From: Alcanivoracaceae bacterium
GTDB lineage: Bacteria > Pseudomonadota > Gammaproteobacteria > Pseudomonadales > Alcanivoracaceae
DNA length: 64,000 nt
Direction of reading: 5' to 3'
NCBI GenBank assembly: GCA_002706085.1
Contig: PAJO01000054.1
Span: 1-64,000 of the forward strand
In this document: piece after piece, positions 37,523 through 48,380 of the stretch
How positions within the stretch are numbered: position 1 is the first letter of the stretch
Layout of the letters: the number at the start of each line of letters is the position of its first letter
Made by a program: the position numbers and the translations under genes
Notes under the pieces: generated by a model
The model's database searches: none
What the model was told of the DNA's origin: nothing
The model's input: the letters and a program-made list of their open reading frames with translations, nothing else

Positions 37523-37630
37523 GATGCGTTCTTCGTCGGTTGAGCCCCGGCCATGGCCGTCAGGCGAAATAAGGAAGCGGCTATGCTGGCATGCCGCCCG
37601 CCGGCACGCAACACCGCCAACATCCATGCT

Positions 37631-37697
37631 GTGGGAGCTTGCCTGCAAGCGATTTGCCGTATTGGATGTATGACATCGCTTGCAGGCAAGCTCCCAC
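37631..37697. repeat. REP inverted pair upstream of RAYT 1
   Basis: 37631-37653 forward GTGGGAGCTTGCCTGCAAGC-GAT and 37675-37697 its exact reverse complement, 21 bp between. The tetranucleotide GTGG at the outer edge is the kind of mark RAYT enzymes recognise. These copies match those on the other side of the transposase gene. Confidence 0.9.
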
Positions 37698-37754
37698 ATA
37701 AAACAAGGTGAGAGGCCTACCCTTGACCCGGTGGGGGTGCGATACGCTTTCGGT

Positions 37755-38213
37755 ATGTTTCTCCCACCGCACAGCAACAGCCTGAGAAAGGGTCGCTACA
37801 GTGAGCCCTGGAGGATGTATCTGATTACCTCCGTCACGGTAGATCGGCAGCCGTGTTTTGCCTCCTTGTTACCGGCCAGGGTGCTGATTCAGCAGTTTAT
37901 GCGGTGTCAAAACGCAGGGCTCGCAACAACTCAGGCCTTCGTGGTCATGCCTGATCATTTCCATTGGCTGATGCAGCTTGGGGAAAGAGAGGCCTTGTCG
38001 TCGGTGGTGCAGCGCGTTAAATCCTGCACAGCACGCCATTTAAGGACCGACGGATATGGCTGCGAATGGCAAAAGGGATTCCATGATCATGCAGTAAGGC
38101 GGGAGGAAGACCTTAAGCAACTTGCCCGCTATGTTGTGGCGAATCCTCTTCGCGCGGGTCTGGTGGGCAGTATCAGGGACTACCCGCATTGGGATTGTGT
38201 GTGGTTGGATTAA
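37755..38213 (+). mobile_element. REP-associated tyrosine transposase (RAYT 1)
   Basis: 152 aa Y1/HUH-type single-strand transposase (TnpA_REP). The HUH pair is in VVMPDHFHWLMQ (HxH) and the catalytic Tyr in LARYVVANPLRAGLV. The start is ATG 37755; upstream codons are part of the REP region. Flanked on both sides by copies of one REP class, the classical layout in which the enzyme mobilised or spread those REPs. Inserted between ridA and spoT. The frame is intact, so it may be active. Confidence 0.88.
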
Positions 38214-38223
38214 AGGGTCGCAG

Positions 38224-38400
38224 ACGCTTGCCTGCAAGCGATACGGCGCAGAGTTGAACTCTGTCGCCAGCAGACGGGCTTCCTCTCTGCTTCGGGGGCG
38301 TATCTCATTGCTATGCTGCGGCAGAAGACTCTGTGGGAGCTTGCCTGCAAGCGATTTGGGCTTTGATCAAGAACGTAATCGCTTGCAGGCAAGCTCCCAC
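38224..38400. repeat. REP group downstream of RAYT 1
   Basis: A 5'-shortened REP at 38224-38242 (CGCTTGCCTGCAAGCGAT), then a full forward copy 38333-38355 and an exact inverted copy 38378-38400. The last lies 22 bp from the spoT stop, so it may also form a 3' hairpin on the spoT mRNA. Confidence 0.85.
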
Positions 38401-38422
38401 AGGGGCACAGGATTCAGCGACC

Positions 38423-40534
38423 TCAAAGGCGATGAATGCGGACGATGCTGTCCAGGGTTCTCAGCTTCTTGATGATGCGGGCCAGGTGGATACGGTCTTT
38501 CACTGTCATGGACACGTTCAGGGTGGTAAGGGTGGGGTCTTTTTCTGCCATGTCGATGGTGTCGATGTTGGAGCCCAGTTCGGACACGCTGTTGGCCAGG
38601 GTGGCAAGTACCCCCCGTTTGTTGATCAGCTCGATGCGCAGCGCCGCCGTGAATTCCTGCTCCACGTCCTTGTCCCAGCTCAGCGCAATGCATTTTTCCG
38701 GGGCGTTACGCATTTCGGCCAGCAGGTTCTTGCAGGTGTCGCGGTGGACCACGATGCCTCGGCCTGCACTGAGGTGGCCGATAATGGTGTCGCCGGGCAG
38801 TGGATAACAGCACTTGGCATAGCTGACCATCAGGCCTTCGCTGCCGCGGATAGCGAGAGGGCGGCGATCGTCTTCGTGCTGGCGTTCGTCGTCGTCGCGG
38901 GCGCCCGCCAGCTTGCGGGCCACCAGCGGTGCCAGTCGGTTACCGATACCGATATCTTCCAGCAGGTCGTCCAGCTCCACATAGCCGTTGCCGGCCAGTT
39001 CGCTCACCACCCGTTCGATGGGCAGATCATCCAGGCCCATGTCGTAGCTGTGCAGGGCTTTTTCCAGTAGCCGCTGCCCCAGCTCCACGGCATCTTCGCG
39101 TTGCTGGTGCTTGAGGAAGTGACGAATGTTGGTGCGCGCCTTGCCGGTGACGACAAAGTTGAGCCAGGCCGGGTTGGGGGTGGCATTGGGGGCGGTGATG
39201 ATCTTGACGGTCTGGCCCGATTCCAGTGGTGTGGACAGCGCGGCGAGCTTGCCGTCGATACGGGCGGCTACGCACTTGTTGCCCACCTTGGTGTGCACGG
39301 CGTAGGCAAAATCCACCGCGGTGGCGCCGCCGGGCAGCTCCTTGATGTCCCCCTTGGGGGTGAACACATAGGCTTCGTCCGGGAACAGGTCCACCTTCAC
39401 ATTCTCGATAAACTCCATGGAGTTACCGGTCTTCTGCTGCAGTTCCAGCAGGCGCTGCATCCAGCTCTGGGTGCGGCTGTGGGTGGGCGTGCCCGGTTCG
39501 CCGTCGGACTTGTACAGCCAGTGGGCGGCGATGCCGTTGTTGGCCATGGCCTCCATTTCCTCGGTGCGGATCTGCATTTCCAGCGGAATGCCGGAACGCG
39601 CCTTGAGGGTGGTGTGCAGGCTCTGATAGCCGTTGGCTTTGGGGATGGCGATGTAATCCTTGAAGCGACCGGGGATCGGCGTGAAGTAATTGTGCACCGC
39701 CCCCAGTACCCGGTAGCAGGTGTCTACCCGGTCGACGATGATGCGGAAACCGAACACATCCATGATGTCCGCGAACGGTTTGTGCTGTTCTTTCATCTTT
39801 GAATAGATGCTGAACAGGTGCTTCTCGCGACCCAGGACTCGGGCTTCGATGCCTTCTTCTTCCAGGCAGTGCTCGAGGCTGGTCTTGATGGTGGTGAGGA
39901 TTTCCTTGCGATTGCCGCGGGCCTTCTTCACCGCCTGGCCAATCAGCTTGGCGCGCATGGGGTGAATGGCATGGAACGCCAGGTCCTCGTACTCCACGCG
40001 CATGTTGTACATGCCCAGCCGGAAGGCGATGGGGGCGTAGATTTCCAGGGTTTCTGTGGCGATACGGCGGCGTTTTTCAGCACGCATGACATGCAGGGTG
40101 CGCATGTTGTGCAGACGATCGGCCAGCTTGATCAGAATGACCCGGATATCCCGGGTCATGGCCAGCATCATCTTGCGCAGGTTTTCCGCTTGCTGTTCGG
40201 CCTTCGATTCGAACTTGATCTGGGCAATCTTGGAGACGCCATCGACCAGCTCGGCCACTTCTTCGCTGAATTCCTCGGCCAGTTGTTCCTTGCTGATGCC
40301 GGTATCTTCGATCACATCGTGCAGCATGGCCGCCATGAGCGAGGCATGGTCCATGTGCATGTCCGTGAGAATGTTGGCCACGGCCAGAGGGTGGGTGATG
40401 TAAGGGTCCCCGGTGCGCCGGTACTGGCCTTCATGGGCCTGCTCGGCGAAATGGTAGGCGCGTACGACCTGGGCGATCTGCTCGTCGTCCAGATAACTGC
40501 GTAACCGTTTTTCCAGGTTATGAATCGTGGGCAA
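38423..40534 (-). CDS. spoT: Bifunctional (p)ppGpp synthetase/hydrolase SpoT
   Basis: 703 aa. HD hydrolase domain intact (H48 in YITHPLAV, H72-D73 in MLHDVIEDT). Synthetase domain: GREKHLFSIYSKMKEQHK and DVFGFRIIVD...YQSLHTTL. TGS domain about residues 385-445 (VFTPKGDIKELPGGATAVDFAY) and C-terminal ACT domain. Start is a TTG at 40534, consistent with the family N-terminus (LRSYLDDEQIAQVVRAYHFA). Order spoT-rpoZ-gmk as in E. coli and Pseudomonas. Stringent response to carbon, iron or fatty-acid stress. Confidence 0.97.
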   Translation of the reverse strand: MPTIHNLEKRLRSYLDDEQIAQVVRAYHFAEQAHEGQYRRTGDPYITHPLAVANILTDMHMDHASLMAAMLHDVIEDTGISKEQLAEEFSEEVAELVDGVSKIAQIKFESKAEQQAENLRKMMLAMTRDIRVILIKLADRLHNMRTLHVMRAEKRRRIATETLEIYAPIAFRLGMYNMRVEYEDLAFHAIHPMRAKLIGQAVKKARGNRKEILTTIKTSLEHCLEEEGIEARVLGREKHLFSIYSKMKEQHKPFADIMDVFGFRIIVDRVDTCYRVLGAVHNYFTPIPGRFKDYIAIPKANGYQSLHTTLKARSGIPLEMQIRTEEMEAMANNGIAAHWLYKSDGEPGTPTHSRTQSWMQRLLELQQKTGNSMEFIENVKVDLFPDEAYVFTPKGDIKELPGGATAVDFAYAVHTKVGNKCVAARIDGKLAALSTPLESGQTVKIITAPNATPNPAWLNFVVTGKARTNIRHFLKHQQREDAVELGQRLLEKALHSYDMGLDDLPIERVVSELAGNGYVELDDLLEDIGIGNRLAPLVARKLAGARDDDERQHEDDRRPLAIRGSEGLMVSYAKCCYPLPGDTIIGHLSAGRGIVVHRDTCKNLLAEMRNAPEKCIALSWDKDVEQEFTAALRIELINKRGVLATLANSVSELGSNIDTIDMAEKDPTLTTLNVSMTVKDRIHLARIIKKLRTLDSIVRIHRL

Positions 40535-40554
40535 AAGGCCTCGTCACGCCCTTG

Positions 40555-40588
40555 GCGAGTAGCAAGTAAGAAGTAACTGTTAGCTTAG
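40555..40588. repeat. Heptad repeat arm upstream of spoT
   Basis: GCGAGTA, GCAAGTA, AGAAGTA, ACTGTTA: a 7-base tandem arm without clear inverted partner, in the 208 bp between rpoZ and spoT. Confidence 0.45.
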
Positions 40589-40678
40589 ATTTGAGGGCAG
40601 GTTTTGTCTATGACAAGGAGGCATGCAACGGGTGATAACCCGAAGAGGGAAAAACTATCAGGGAAATGCAGGCATCGG

Positions 40679-40726
40679 GAAGGCGAATGGCCTTCCGGTT
40701 TCCGCTCCTGCGCGGGTGCGCAGGAG
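40679..40726 (-). terminator. Two consecutive hairpins downstream of rpoZ
   Basis: GGAAGGC-GAAT-GGCCTTCC (40679-40697) and CTCCTGCGC-GGGT-GCGCAGGAG (40705-40726). Neither has a T-run on the minus strand, so attenuation or mRNA protection between rpoZ and spoT is as likely as termination. Confidence 0.4.
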
Positions 40727-40742
40727 GGCAAAGACGGCGGGT

Positions 40743-41006
40743 TTATTCGCCGAAAGACTGGGTCAGCAGTGCCAGCTCGTCCACGTCGGCGCTGCGGTCA
40801 GCCATGGGGCTGTCCACGGATTCGGCCGTGACGTGACCTTCAGCAATTTCACGCAGGGCCACTACGGTGGGCTTGTCGTTTTCCCAGGCGACGCGGGGCT
40901 CTTTGCCACCGGTCTGCAGTTGGCGGGCACGTTTGCCTGCCACCAGCACCAGCTCGAAGCGGTTATCCAGTTGTTCCAGGCAATCTTCAACGGTTACACG
41001 GGCCAT
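40743..41006 (-). CDS. rpoZ: RNA polymerase omega subunit
   Basis: 87 aa; [20 protein letters not shown] and [10 protein letters not shown] are the invariant N-terminal part that clamps beta-prime. AGGAG precedes the ATG at 41006. Omega also forms a (p)ppGpp-binding site of RNA polymerase, fitting its place beside spoT. Confidence 0.97.
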   Translation of the reverse strand: MARVTVEDCLEQLDNRFELVLVAGKRARQLQTGGKEPRVAWENDKPTVVALREIAEGHVTAESVDSPMADRSADVDELALLTQSFGE

Positions 41007-41116
41007 GCTGTTCTCCTACAGGCGGGTGCCACCACCGGGCAACACCAACTCAAATTCGCAAGGCGGGGATTTTAATGGCGAAAGCTTGATCAGTCCAGTC
41101 TCGCAGGCCCGCAGCC

Positions 41117-42851
<1,735 letters not shown>

Positions 42852-43041
42852 AGGGTGTCCTCCATTGATTCGCCTCAGGCTAATCAAGCAGAACTTGCCA
42901 GTTTTGATGCAGATCAACTTTTCTGTCTCAAGGCGGCTGGCGGATACAGATTTCGTCATCGTGATGACAGCCAAACCCGGTGAAAGTAAACATGGAAAGG
43001 CGCAATATGGCGACACTGTCCAGTAACGGGTGTCCTTCTGC

Positions 43042-44034
43042 ATGAGCAACAGTCCCCTCAGCGCCACTGTGGAATTCCAGCGTGATGGCATTCAGCACGG
43101 CTTTCTGAAACTGCCCTATTCCCATGATGGCTCGGCCTGGGGGCATGTGATGACGCCCATCACGGTAGTGCGCAATGGCGATGGGCCAACCGCACTGTTG
43201 ACCGGGGGCAATCACGGTGATGAATACGAGGGCATTACCGCGCTGATCAAGTTGGCCAATCGTCTGCGGCCGGAGCAGATTCGTGGCCGGGTGATCATTC
43301 TTCCCATGCTCAATCACCCGGCGGTGGTCAATGGTAGCCGCACCTCGCCGCTGGATGGCGGTAACCTGAATCGCTGTTTTCCCGGCAATCCCGCCGGGAC
43401 GCTGACAGAAAAACTGGCGGATTACCTGACCCGTTATCTGGTGCCGCTGGCGGATGTGGTGCTGGATATCCATTCCGGGGGCCGCACCCTGGATCTGCTG
43501 CCCTTCGCGGCGACCCATCGCATGGACGACAAGGCCTTCGAGGCGCGCTGTCTGGGGGGGGCCACAGCCTTCGGCGCGCCCTACACCCTGTTCATGGCCG
43601 AACTGGAAGGGGAGGTACTGTTCGACAGTGTGGTGGAAGCCCAGGGCAAGGTGTTTATCAGTACCGAACTGCGTGGCGGCGGCACCACCACGCCGGAGAC
43701 GGTCGCGTTGGCGGAGCAGGGGGTGGACAACGTGCTGCGCTTTGCCGGGATCCTGCCTGGCGAGCCCGTGGAGGCGGTCTCGCAAGCGCTGGAAATTCCG
43801 GATGGCGACGCCTACCGGGTCAGCGAGCATGCGGGCATTCTTGAATTCACCGTGACGCTGGGCCAGTGGCTGCAGCAGGGTGAGGTGATTGCCCGGGTGT
43901 ATTCACTGGAGCGGACTGGCCAACCCCCGGTGGAGTATCGTGCTCCCTATGACGCCATGCTGCTGGGGCGTCGGCATCCTGCCCAGGTAAATATTGGCGA
44001 TACCTTTGCGGTGCTGGCGGTGCCGCGGGTTTAA
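43042..44034 (+). CDS. Succinylglutamate desuccinylase/aspartoacylase family (M14-type, DoeB-like) deacylase
   Basis: 330 aa from ATG 43042. The zinc site is TGGNHGDEYEG (H and E) plus VLDIHSGGRT (His). MLNHPAVVNGSRTSPLDGGNLNRCFPG is shared with N-acetyl-diaminobutyrate deacetylases (DoeB) of ectoine breakdown. No other doe gene is adjacent, so the ectoine link is only a family hint. Divergent from the DUF2236 gene, with starts 190 bp apart. Confidence 0.8.
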   Translation: MSNSPLSATVEFQRDGIQHGFLKLPYSHDGSAWGHVMTPITVVRNGDGPTALLTGGNHGDEYEGITALIKLANRLRPEQIRGRVIILPMLNHPAVVNGSRTSPLDGGNLNRCFPGNPAGTLTEKLADYLTRYLVPLADVVLDIHSGGRTLDLLPFAATHRMDDKAFEARCLGGATAFGAPYTLFMAELEGEVLFDSVVEAQGKVFISTELRGGGTTTPETVALAEQGVDNVLRFAGILPGEPVEAVSQALEIPDGDAYRVSEHAGILEFTVTLGQWLQQGEVIARVYSLERTGQPPVEYRAPYDAMLLGRRHPAQVNIGDTFAVLAVPRV

Positions 44035-44077
44035 TGGAGCCCGACGTGACTGATAGCAACGCGATTCCTTTCTCTTG

Positions 44078-44938
44078 ATGACTTCAGCAAACAGGTCCGA
44101 CATCCCGGTGGACTGGTCTTCCGTGATTCTGGACCCGGCATTTCTTGCCGGGCTCGACCGTATGGCGGCAAAGCGGTTTGTCCAGCCGGCACTGGCGGAA
44201 GAGGCCGCTGCGGCCATGCTGGACGCACTTAGCGAAGCGGATTGGCAGCGTTTACGTGCTTTTGGTGGAAAAAGCGCACCGGCCACGTATGCCTATGCGG
44301 TCGCTGGCCGAGCCATGGAAGATTTTGCCCGTCGCCGTTTTGGGCGGCCCCGGCCCCCGCAATGGCTGCAGGAGAAGGGACAGGCCTGGGTTCGGTTATG
44401 GCGGATGCTGTGCCTGGAGCGTCAGTGGCCGGAAACCCTTATGCAGGTGTTGGGTAAAGAGTTTGTCGACGGACTGGTACGTGAGGCGATTGCGGTGATC
44501 AAGCAGCGTATTCCGCGCTGTGGTGAACCGGGATTCTCGGAATGTTGTGTGACAGAGCTGGGGCTGGAGCAGTTGCCTGACGATGCCGGAGACAGCGTGG
44601 ACCAGGCACTGGCCCGCACGCAACATAAGCACGCGTTGGCCGTGCTGGGTCGCTTGCTGAATCCTGCTGATGCAACCGTGGGGTCGGGTCCGTCTGATGA
44701 AGAAGACGTGCTGAACGAGCTGATCAGGCGTTTGGCTTTGACGGCAGACGATCGTTTGTTGCTGTCGCTCAGTTACGAAGACGGCCTCTCCAGTCGCAAG
44801 ATTGCCACGCTGCTGGAAACCAGTGCGGCAACGGTGCAGCGCCGTCTGGCGGGCTTGCACCATCAACTTGAGCAGGCCCTGCGTGTGATGGGGCTGGCCG
44901 ACACTACCGCTGCCGGGGAGGTGAACCTTGAATCCTGA
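44078..44938 (+). CDS. Sigma-70 family (ECF-like) RNA polymerase sigma factor
   Basis: 286 aa, longer than most ECF sigmas. Region-2-like part: SEADWQRLRAFGGKSAPATY followed by VAGRAMEDFARRRFGRPRPP. Region 4 (about 220-275): LLSLSYEDGLSSRKIATLLE, then TSAATVQRRLAGL, a clear helix-turn-helix. The middle (100-200) is a Cys-containing insert (CLERQW, RCGEPGFSECCV). First gene of a four-gene operon with a membrane protein, vWA lipoprotein and exported protein; it probably responds to an envelope signal through the next gene product. Confidence 0.7.
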   Translation: MTSANRSDIPVDWSSVILDPAFLAGLDRMAAKRFVQPALAEEAAAAMLDALSEADWQRLRAFGGKSAPATYAYAVAGRAMEDFARRRFGRPRPPQWLQEKGQAWVRLWRMLCLERQWPETLMQVLGKEFVDGLVREAIAVIKQRIPRCGEPGFSECCVTELGLEQLPDDAGDSVDQALARTQHKHALAVLGRLLNPADATVGSGPSDEEDVLNELIRRLALTADDRLLLSLSYEDGLSSRKIATLLETSAATVQRRLAGLHHQLEQALRVMGLADTTAAGEVNLES

Positions 44939-45701
44939 AACAGAAAAAAGCCTGTTCAGGGCATTGCGGTATCAGGATCAGCCGTCCCTGCTGTCGAGGC
45001 CGGAGTTTGAGGGCTTTGCCACCACGGATGAGATTCTCGCCGCTCATGCCGACGGCCGGCTGACGTCGGCGCAGCAGGAGTGGCTGACGGTTGCGTTGGC
45101 CAACAGCAATATACTTCGGCAGCAGTGGGTGGCCTTGCTGGAGTCCCGGGAGACGGTGGCGGCACGACAGGGTGTCTGGCGGCGTTTCGCCATGGCCGGG
45201 GCGGCGGCCAGTGTGCTGCTGGCGGGTGTGTTGGTGTTTGTGAATGACCCGCCCCAGGAGTTCTCTCCGCCGGCGTCGCCCATGGCAGAATCCCACCCAG
45301 CCCCACAGGCAAGGGCGCAGGTGGACGCCCCGATGCGCAAGCAATCGTCTGCCGATCAGTCGTTCGCGTTCGAAGACAGGGCTGAGCCGCCACAACGCCC
45401 GGCGGCGGCTCTGGCGATGCCCGTTCCGGATTGGAATGGGTTCATGGCCGTGTATGCCGGTGATCAGGCGCATCTTTCTGATAGCCCGGAGGGGCGTTTC
45501 CAGGCATTGGCGCTATCGCTTCGGCACTTGCAGCAAGAGGACTGTTCTGTGGCGGCGGCGCAGACGTTTCTGCAACGGCTTACACTGTCCCGCCAGGATT
45601 ATCCCGCCCCATTATCGCCGCTGGAGCCGGGCTTGACCGCAGACGCATGTGCTCTGGGGGAACAGCTGATACAGATGGCACGGCAGGCCGTGGGGCAATA
45701 G
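44928..45701 (+). CDS. Single-pass membrane protein, candidate anti-sigma factor
   Basis: 257 aa; TTG start at 44928 overlapping the sigma gene by 11 bp (translational coupling). The cytoplasmic N-terminal about 85 residues (TTDEILAAHADGRLTSAQQE resembles an anti-sigma N-terminal helix bundle) are followed by one TM helix (FAMAGAAASVLLAGVLVFV) and a Pro/Ala-rich periplasmic part. No ZAS Cys-His motif. Function inferred from topology and coupling to the sigma gene. Confidence 0.6.
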   Translation: MNPETEKSLFRALRYQDQPSLLSRPEFEGFATTDEILAAHADGRLTSAQQEWLTVALANSNILRQQWVALLESRETVAARQGVWRRFAMAGAAASVLLAGVLVFVNDPPQEFSPPASPMAESHPAPQARAQVDAPMRKQSSADQSFAFEDRAEPPQRPAAALAMPVPDWNGFMAVYAGDQAHLSDSPEGRFQALALSLRHLQQEDCSVAAAQTFLQRLTLSRQDYPAPLSPLEPGLTADACALGEQLIQMARQAVGQ

Positions 45702-45817
45702 CAATCGCAGGGTAACGTCTTGTTGTCGCAGGTTCCTTCGAAAACGGGTCAGGGTTCCTGAAGCAATTGTCCAGGCTGTCCGTCTCATTAAGGAAACCGA
45801 CCTTGATGGAGATCGAC

Positions 45818-47503
45818 ATGAGCCTTACCCGTCCCATTGCAACGCTGCAACGTTACCGTTCCCTGATGCCCTCTGGTCCACTGGCTGTGGGCTTGTGTAC
45901 GGGGGCCCTGACGCTGTTGAGCGCGGGTTGCCAAAACGGCGGCCAGGAAACGCTGGCGGACATTCAGACGGGCCAACCGGCCCAACGAGAGCAGCTGCTG
46001 GTGGATGCCATGGCCTCACCGGCGCGGATGCAGCCGCAGGCCAAAATGATGGCGATGCCGGCGCCGCAGCCCCTGCCGCAGCCGTCCCGTGACCGCTTTG
46101 AGGCGGTTGAAGAAAACACCGTCAAGCAGGCTTCTGTTGATCCGGTGTCGACGTTTTCCATTGATGTGGATACCGCGTCCTACAGCTTCTCCCGGCGGAT
46201 GATCAACGAGGGGCGGCTGCCGACTCCGGACGCAGTGCGCCTGGAGGAGTGGGTCAACTATTTCGATTATGACTACACCGCCCCGGCCAGCCCGGATACA
46301 CCGTTCAGCACCGGGGTGACAGTGGTGGAATCACCCTGGACTGCAGGCAACAAGCTGGTGCATATCGGCATCAAGGGTTATCAGGTGGACGCCTCCAGCC
46401 GTCCCCGCGCCAATCTGGTTTTCCTGCTTGATGTCTCCGGCAGCATGGGCGCGCCGGACAAGCTGCCACTGCTACAGCAATCGTTATCGATGATGGTCAA
46501 GGACATGCACCCCGAGGATAGCGTGGCCATTGTGGTGTATGCCGGGGCCTCCGGGGTGGTACTGCCGCCCACGGCCGTGAAAGACCGTACGGCGATTACC
46601 CAGGCCCTGAGCCGCTTGCAGGCGGGCGGCTCTACCGCTGGAGGGGAGGGTATCCAGCTGGCGTATCAGCTGGCAGAACAACACTTTGATGAGAAGGCCA
46701 TCAATCGAGTGATTCTTGCCACCGATGGTGATTTCAATGTTGGCGTTACAGACCCGCGGTCACTGGAGGCCCTGGTCAGTCGCCAGCGCGAGAAGGGCAT
46801 TTACCTGTCTGTCCTGGGGTTTGGCCAGGGCAACTATAACGATCATTTGATGCAGACTCTGGCCCAGAACGGCAACGGGGTGGCGGCCTATATCGATAAC
46901 CTCAACGAAGTGCGCAAGGTGCTGGTAACAGAATCAACCTCGTCGCTGTTCACCATTGCTGAAGACGTGAAAATTCAGGTGGAGTTCAACCCGGCCACGG
47001 TGCAGGAATACCGCCTGTTGGGGTACGAAACCCGCGCGCTGCAACGTGAAGACTTTAACAATGACAGCGTAGATGCAGGGGAGATCGGCGCCGGGCATAC
47101 CGTCACCGCGCTTTACGAAATTACCCCGGTGGGTGAGCCCCCGCTGATAGATGCTTCTCGCTATGGCAAGCAGAGTGAGGCCGGGGCTGAGGGGGGCGGC
47201 CATGATGAGTATGCCTTCATTAAACTGCGCTACAAGCGTCCGGGAGAATCCCGCTCTCAACGGTTGCAGACGCCGGTGCCGGTGAGTCAGCGCAGTGTTG
47301 ATGGGGAGGCCCGCCAGGAGGTGGAGTTTGCGGTGGCAGTGGCCGGTGCAGCCCAGCTGATCAGAGGAAGCAAGTTCAGCGGCGGCTGGTCACTGCAAGA
47401 TGCTATTGCGTTAGCCCAGAAAAACCGGGGAGAAGATCCCTATGGATATCGCAGCGAATTTGTTCAGTTGCTGCGTCAGGCGTCAGTCAGTCGCGACATT
47501 TGA
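45818..47503 (+). CDS. von Willebrand factor A domain lipoprotein (YfbK-like)
   Basis: 561 aa from ATG 45818 (GGAG spaced 6). Lipobox LTLLSAGC. An N-terminal vWF-N segment (DPVSTFSIDVDTASYSFSRR) precedes the vWA domain with the metal-site LLDVSGSMGAPDKLP and later ATDGDFNVGVTD. The C-terminal DUF3520 region (GAGHTVTALYEITPVG, EYAFIKLRYKRPGE) matches E. coli YfbK. Anchored in the outer or inner membrane facing the periplasm. Its ligand and role are unknown; the sigma/anti-sigma pair upstream suggests envelope-stress control. Confidence 0.85.
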   Translation: MSLTRPIATLQRYRSLMPSGPLAVGLCTGALTLLSAGCQNGGQETLADIQTGQPAQREQLLVDAMASPARMQPQAKMMAMPAPQPLPQPSRDRFEAVEENTVKQASVDPVSTFSIDVDTASYSFSRRMINEGRLPTPDAVRLEEWVNYFDYDYTAPASPDTPFSTGVTVVESPWTAGNKLVHIGIKGYQVDASSRPRANLVFLLDVSGSMGAPDKLPLLQQSLSMMVKDMHPEDSVAIVVYAGASGVVLPPTAVKDRTAITQALSRLQAGGSTAGGEGIQLAYQLAEQHFDEKAINRVILATDGDFNVGVTDPRSLEALVSRQREKGIYLSVLGFGQGNYNDHLMQTLAQNGNGVAAYIDNLNEVRKVLVTESTSSLFTIAEDVKIQVEFNPATVQEYRLLGYETRALQREDFNNDSVDAGEIGAGHTVTALYEITPVGEPPLIDASRYGKQSEAGAEGGGHDEYAFIKLRYKRPGESRSQRLQTPVPVSQRSVDGEARQEVEFAVAVAGAAQLIRGSKFSGGWSLQDAIALAQKNRGEDPYGYRSEFVQLLRQASVSRDI

Positions 47504-47521
47504 TAATGACAGGGGGTAAAT

Positions 47522-48334
47522 ATGCATCATGCACTGAGAGCGCTGTGCATTGCCGTCATTGTGTTACCGGGCTGGCTACAGGCCCAGTCTCCCGCCTCGG
47601 TAGTGGTGCAAACGGCATTTCTGGTGTTGTTGGGAGAGGAGAAGGAGGAGCAATGGGTGTTACTCGACCTGGAGCATGGATTGGTGGCGGAACCTGATGG
47701 CGTTGGCGTGATTCTGCCGACCCTGGATACGGAAGCTGACGTGGTACGTTTTGCCGTACCCGATGAGGTGAATCCTTTGGACATTACCCTGATGCTGGCA
47801 GCGCAGGGTAATGGGCCAGAGCAGTATGTTGCTCACTTGCGGATGCGTGATACAGGGCGCGAAGCCCATTTTCCTGCTTTTGCAATGCAACGGTTGGATG
47901 AGGCGTTTTTTCGTGATGACAGGGCGGGACAGCGTGAGGGCAAGCTGTTGCTCAGGCCGGCCAGTCAGGCGAGTGATACGGCAGGGTGTGAAAGGGAAAT
48001 CCAGCCCGGCCGGCGGCTGGGTGTCGTGCAGTGGTTGGGAGAGGGGGCCGGTTGGGTGGAAAAGGATCTCACCCAGCAAGGGGATGTGATGGTACTGAGG
48101 GAGCGAAGCCGCTCGGTCGATTCGGCTGATCCACAATACGAAGTACATTATGCGTTGGCAGGCAACCCCGGGGTACGCTTTGCGGTCGTGCTTCCCGATC
48201 CGGATCTGGCAGCATTGGGTTGGGCAGACAGTGAGGGCATGCTGGTCCGCATGGCGTCATGCGACGTACAGGTGGGTGGCGACCACCAACCGTCCGGTCT
48301 CTATTCGGCCTGGAGAGAGGGGCTGTCGCGGTGA
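47522..48334 (+). CDS. Exported protein of unknown function in the vWA operon
   Basis: 270 aa with a signal peptide (cleavage near LQA/QSP). No domain recognised. It has several Asp/Glu-rich beta-like segments and two cysteines (TAGCEREIQ, MASCDVQV) that could form a disulfide. It starts 18 bp after the vWA gene stop, so it is cotranscribed with it; a periplasmic partner of the vWA protein is a reasonable guess. Confidence 0.65.
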   Translation: MHHALRALCIAVIVLPGWLQAQSPASVVVQTAFLVLLGEEKEEQWVLLDLEHGLVAEPDGVGVILPTLDTEADVVRFAVPDEVNPLDITLMLAAQGNGPEQYVAHLRMRDTGREAHFPAFAMQRLDEAFFRDDRAGQREGKLLLRPASQASDTAGCEREIQPGRRLGVVQWLGEGAGWVEKDLTQQGDVMVLRERSRSVDSADPQYEVHYALAGNPGVRFAVVLPDPDLAALGWADSEGMLVRMASCDVQVGGDHQPSGLYSAWREGLSR

Positions 48335-48380
48335 GCGGCCTGGAAAGCGCCCGGCAGGAGCAGGGCGCCCGTGGGCAGGT

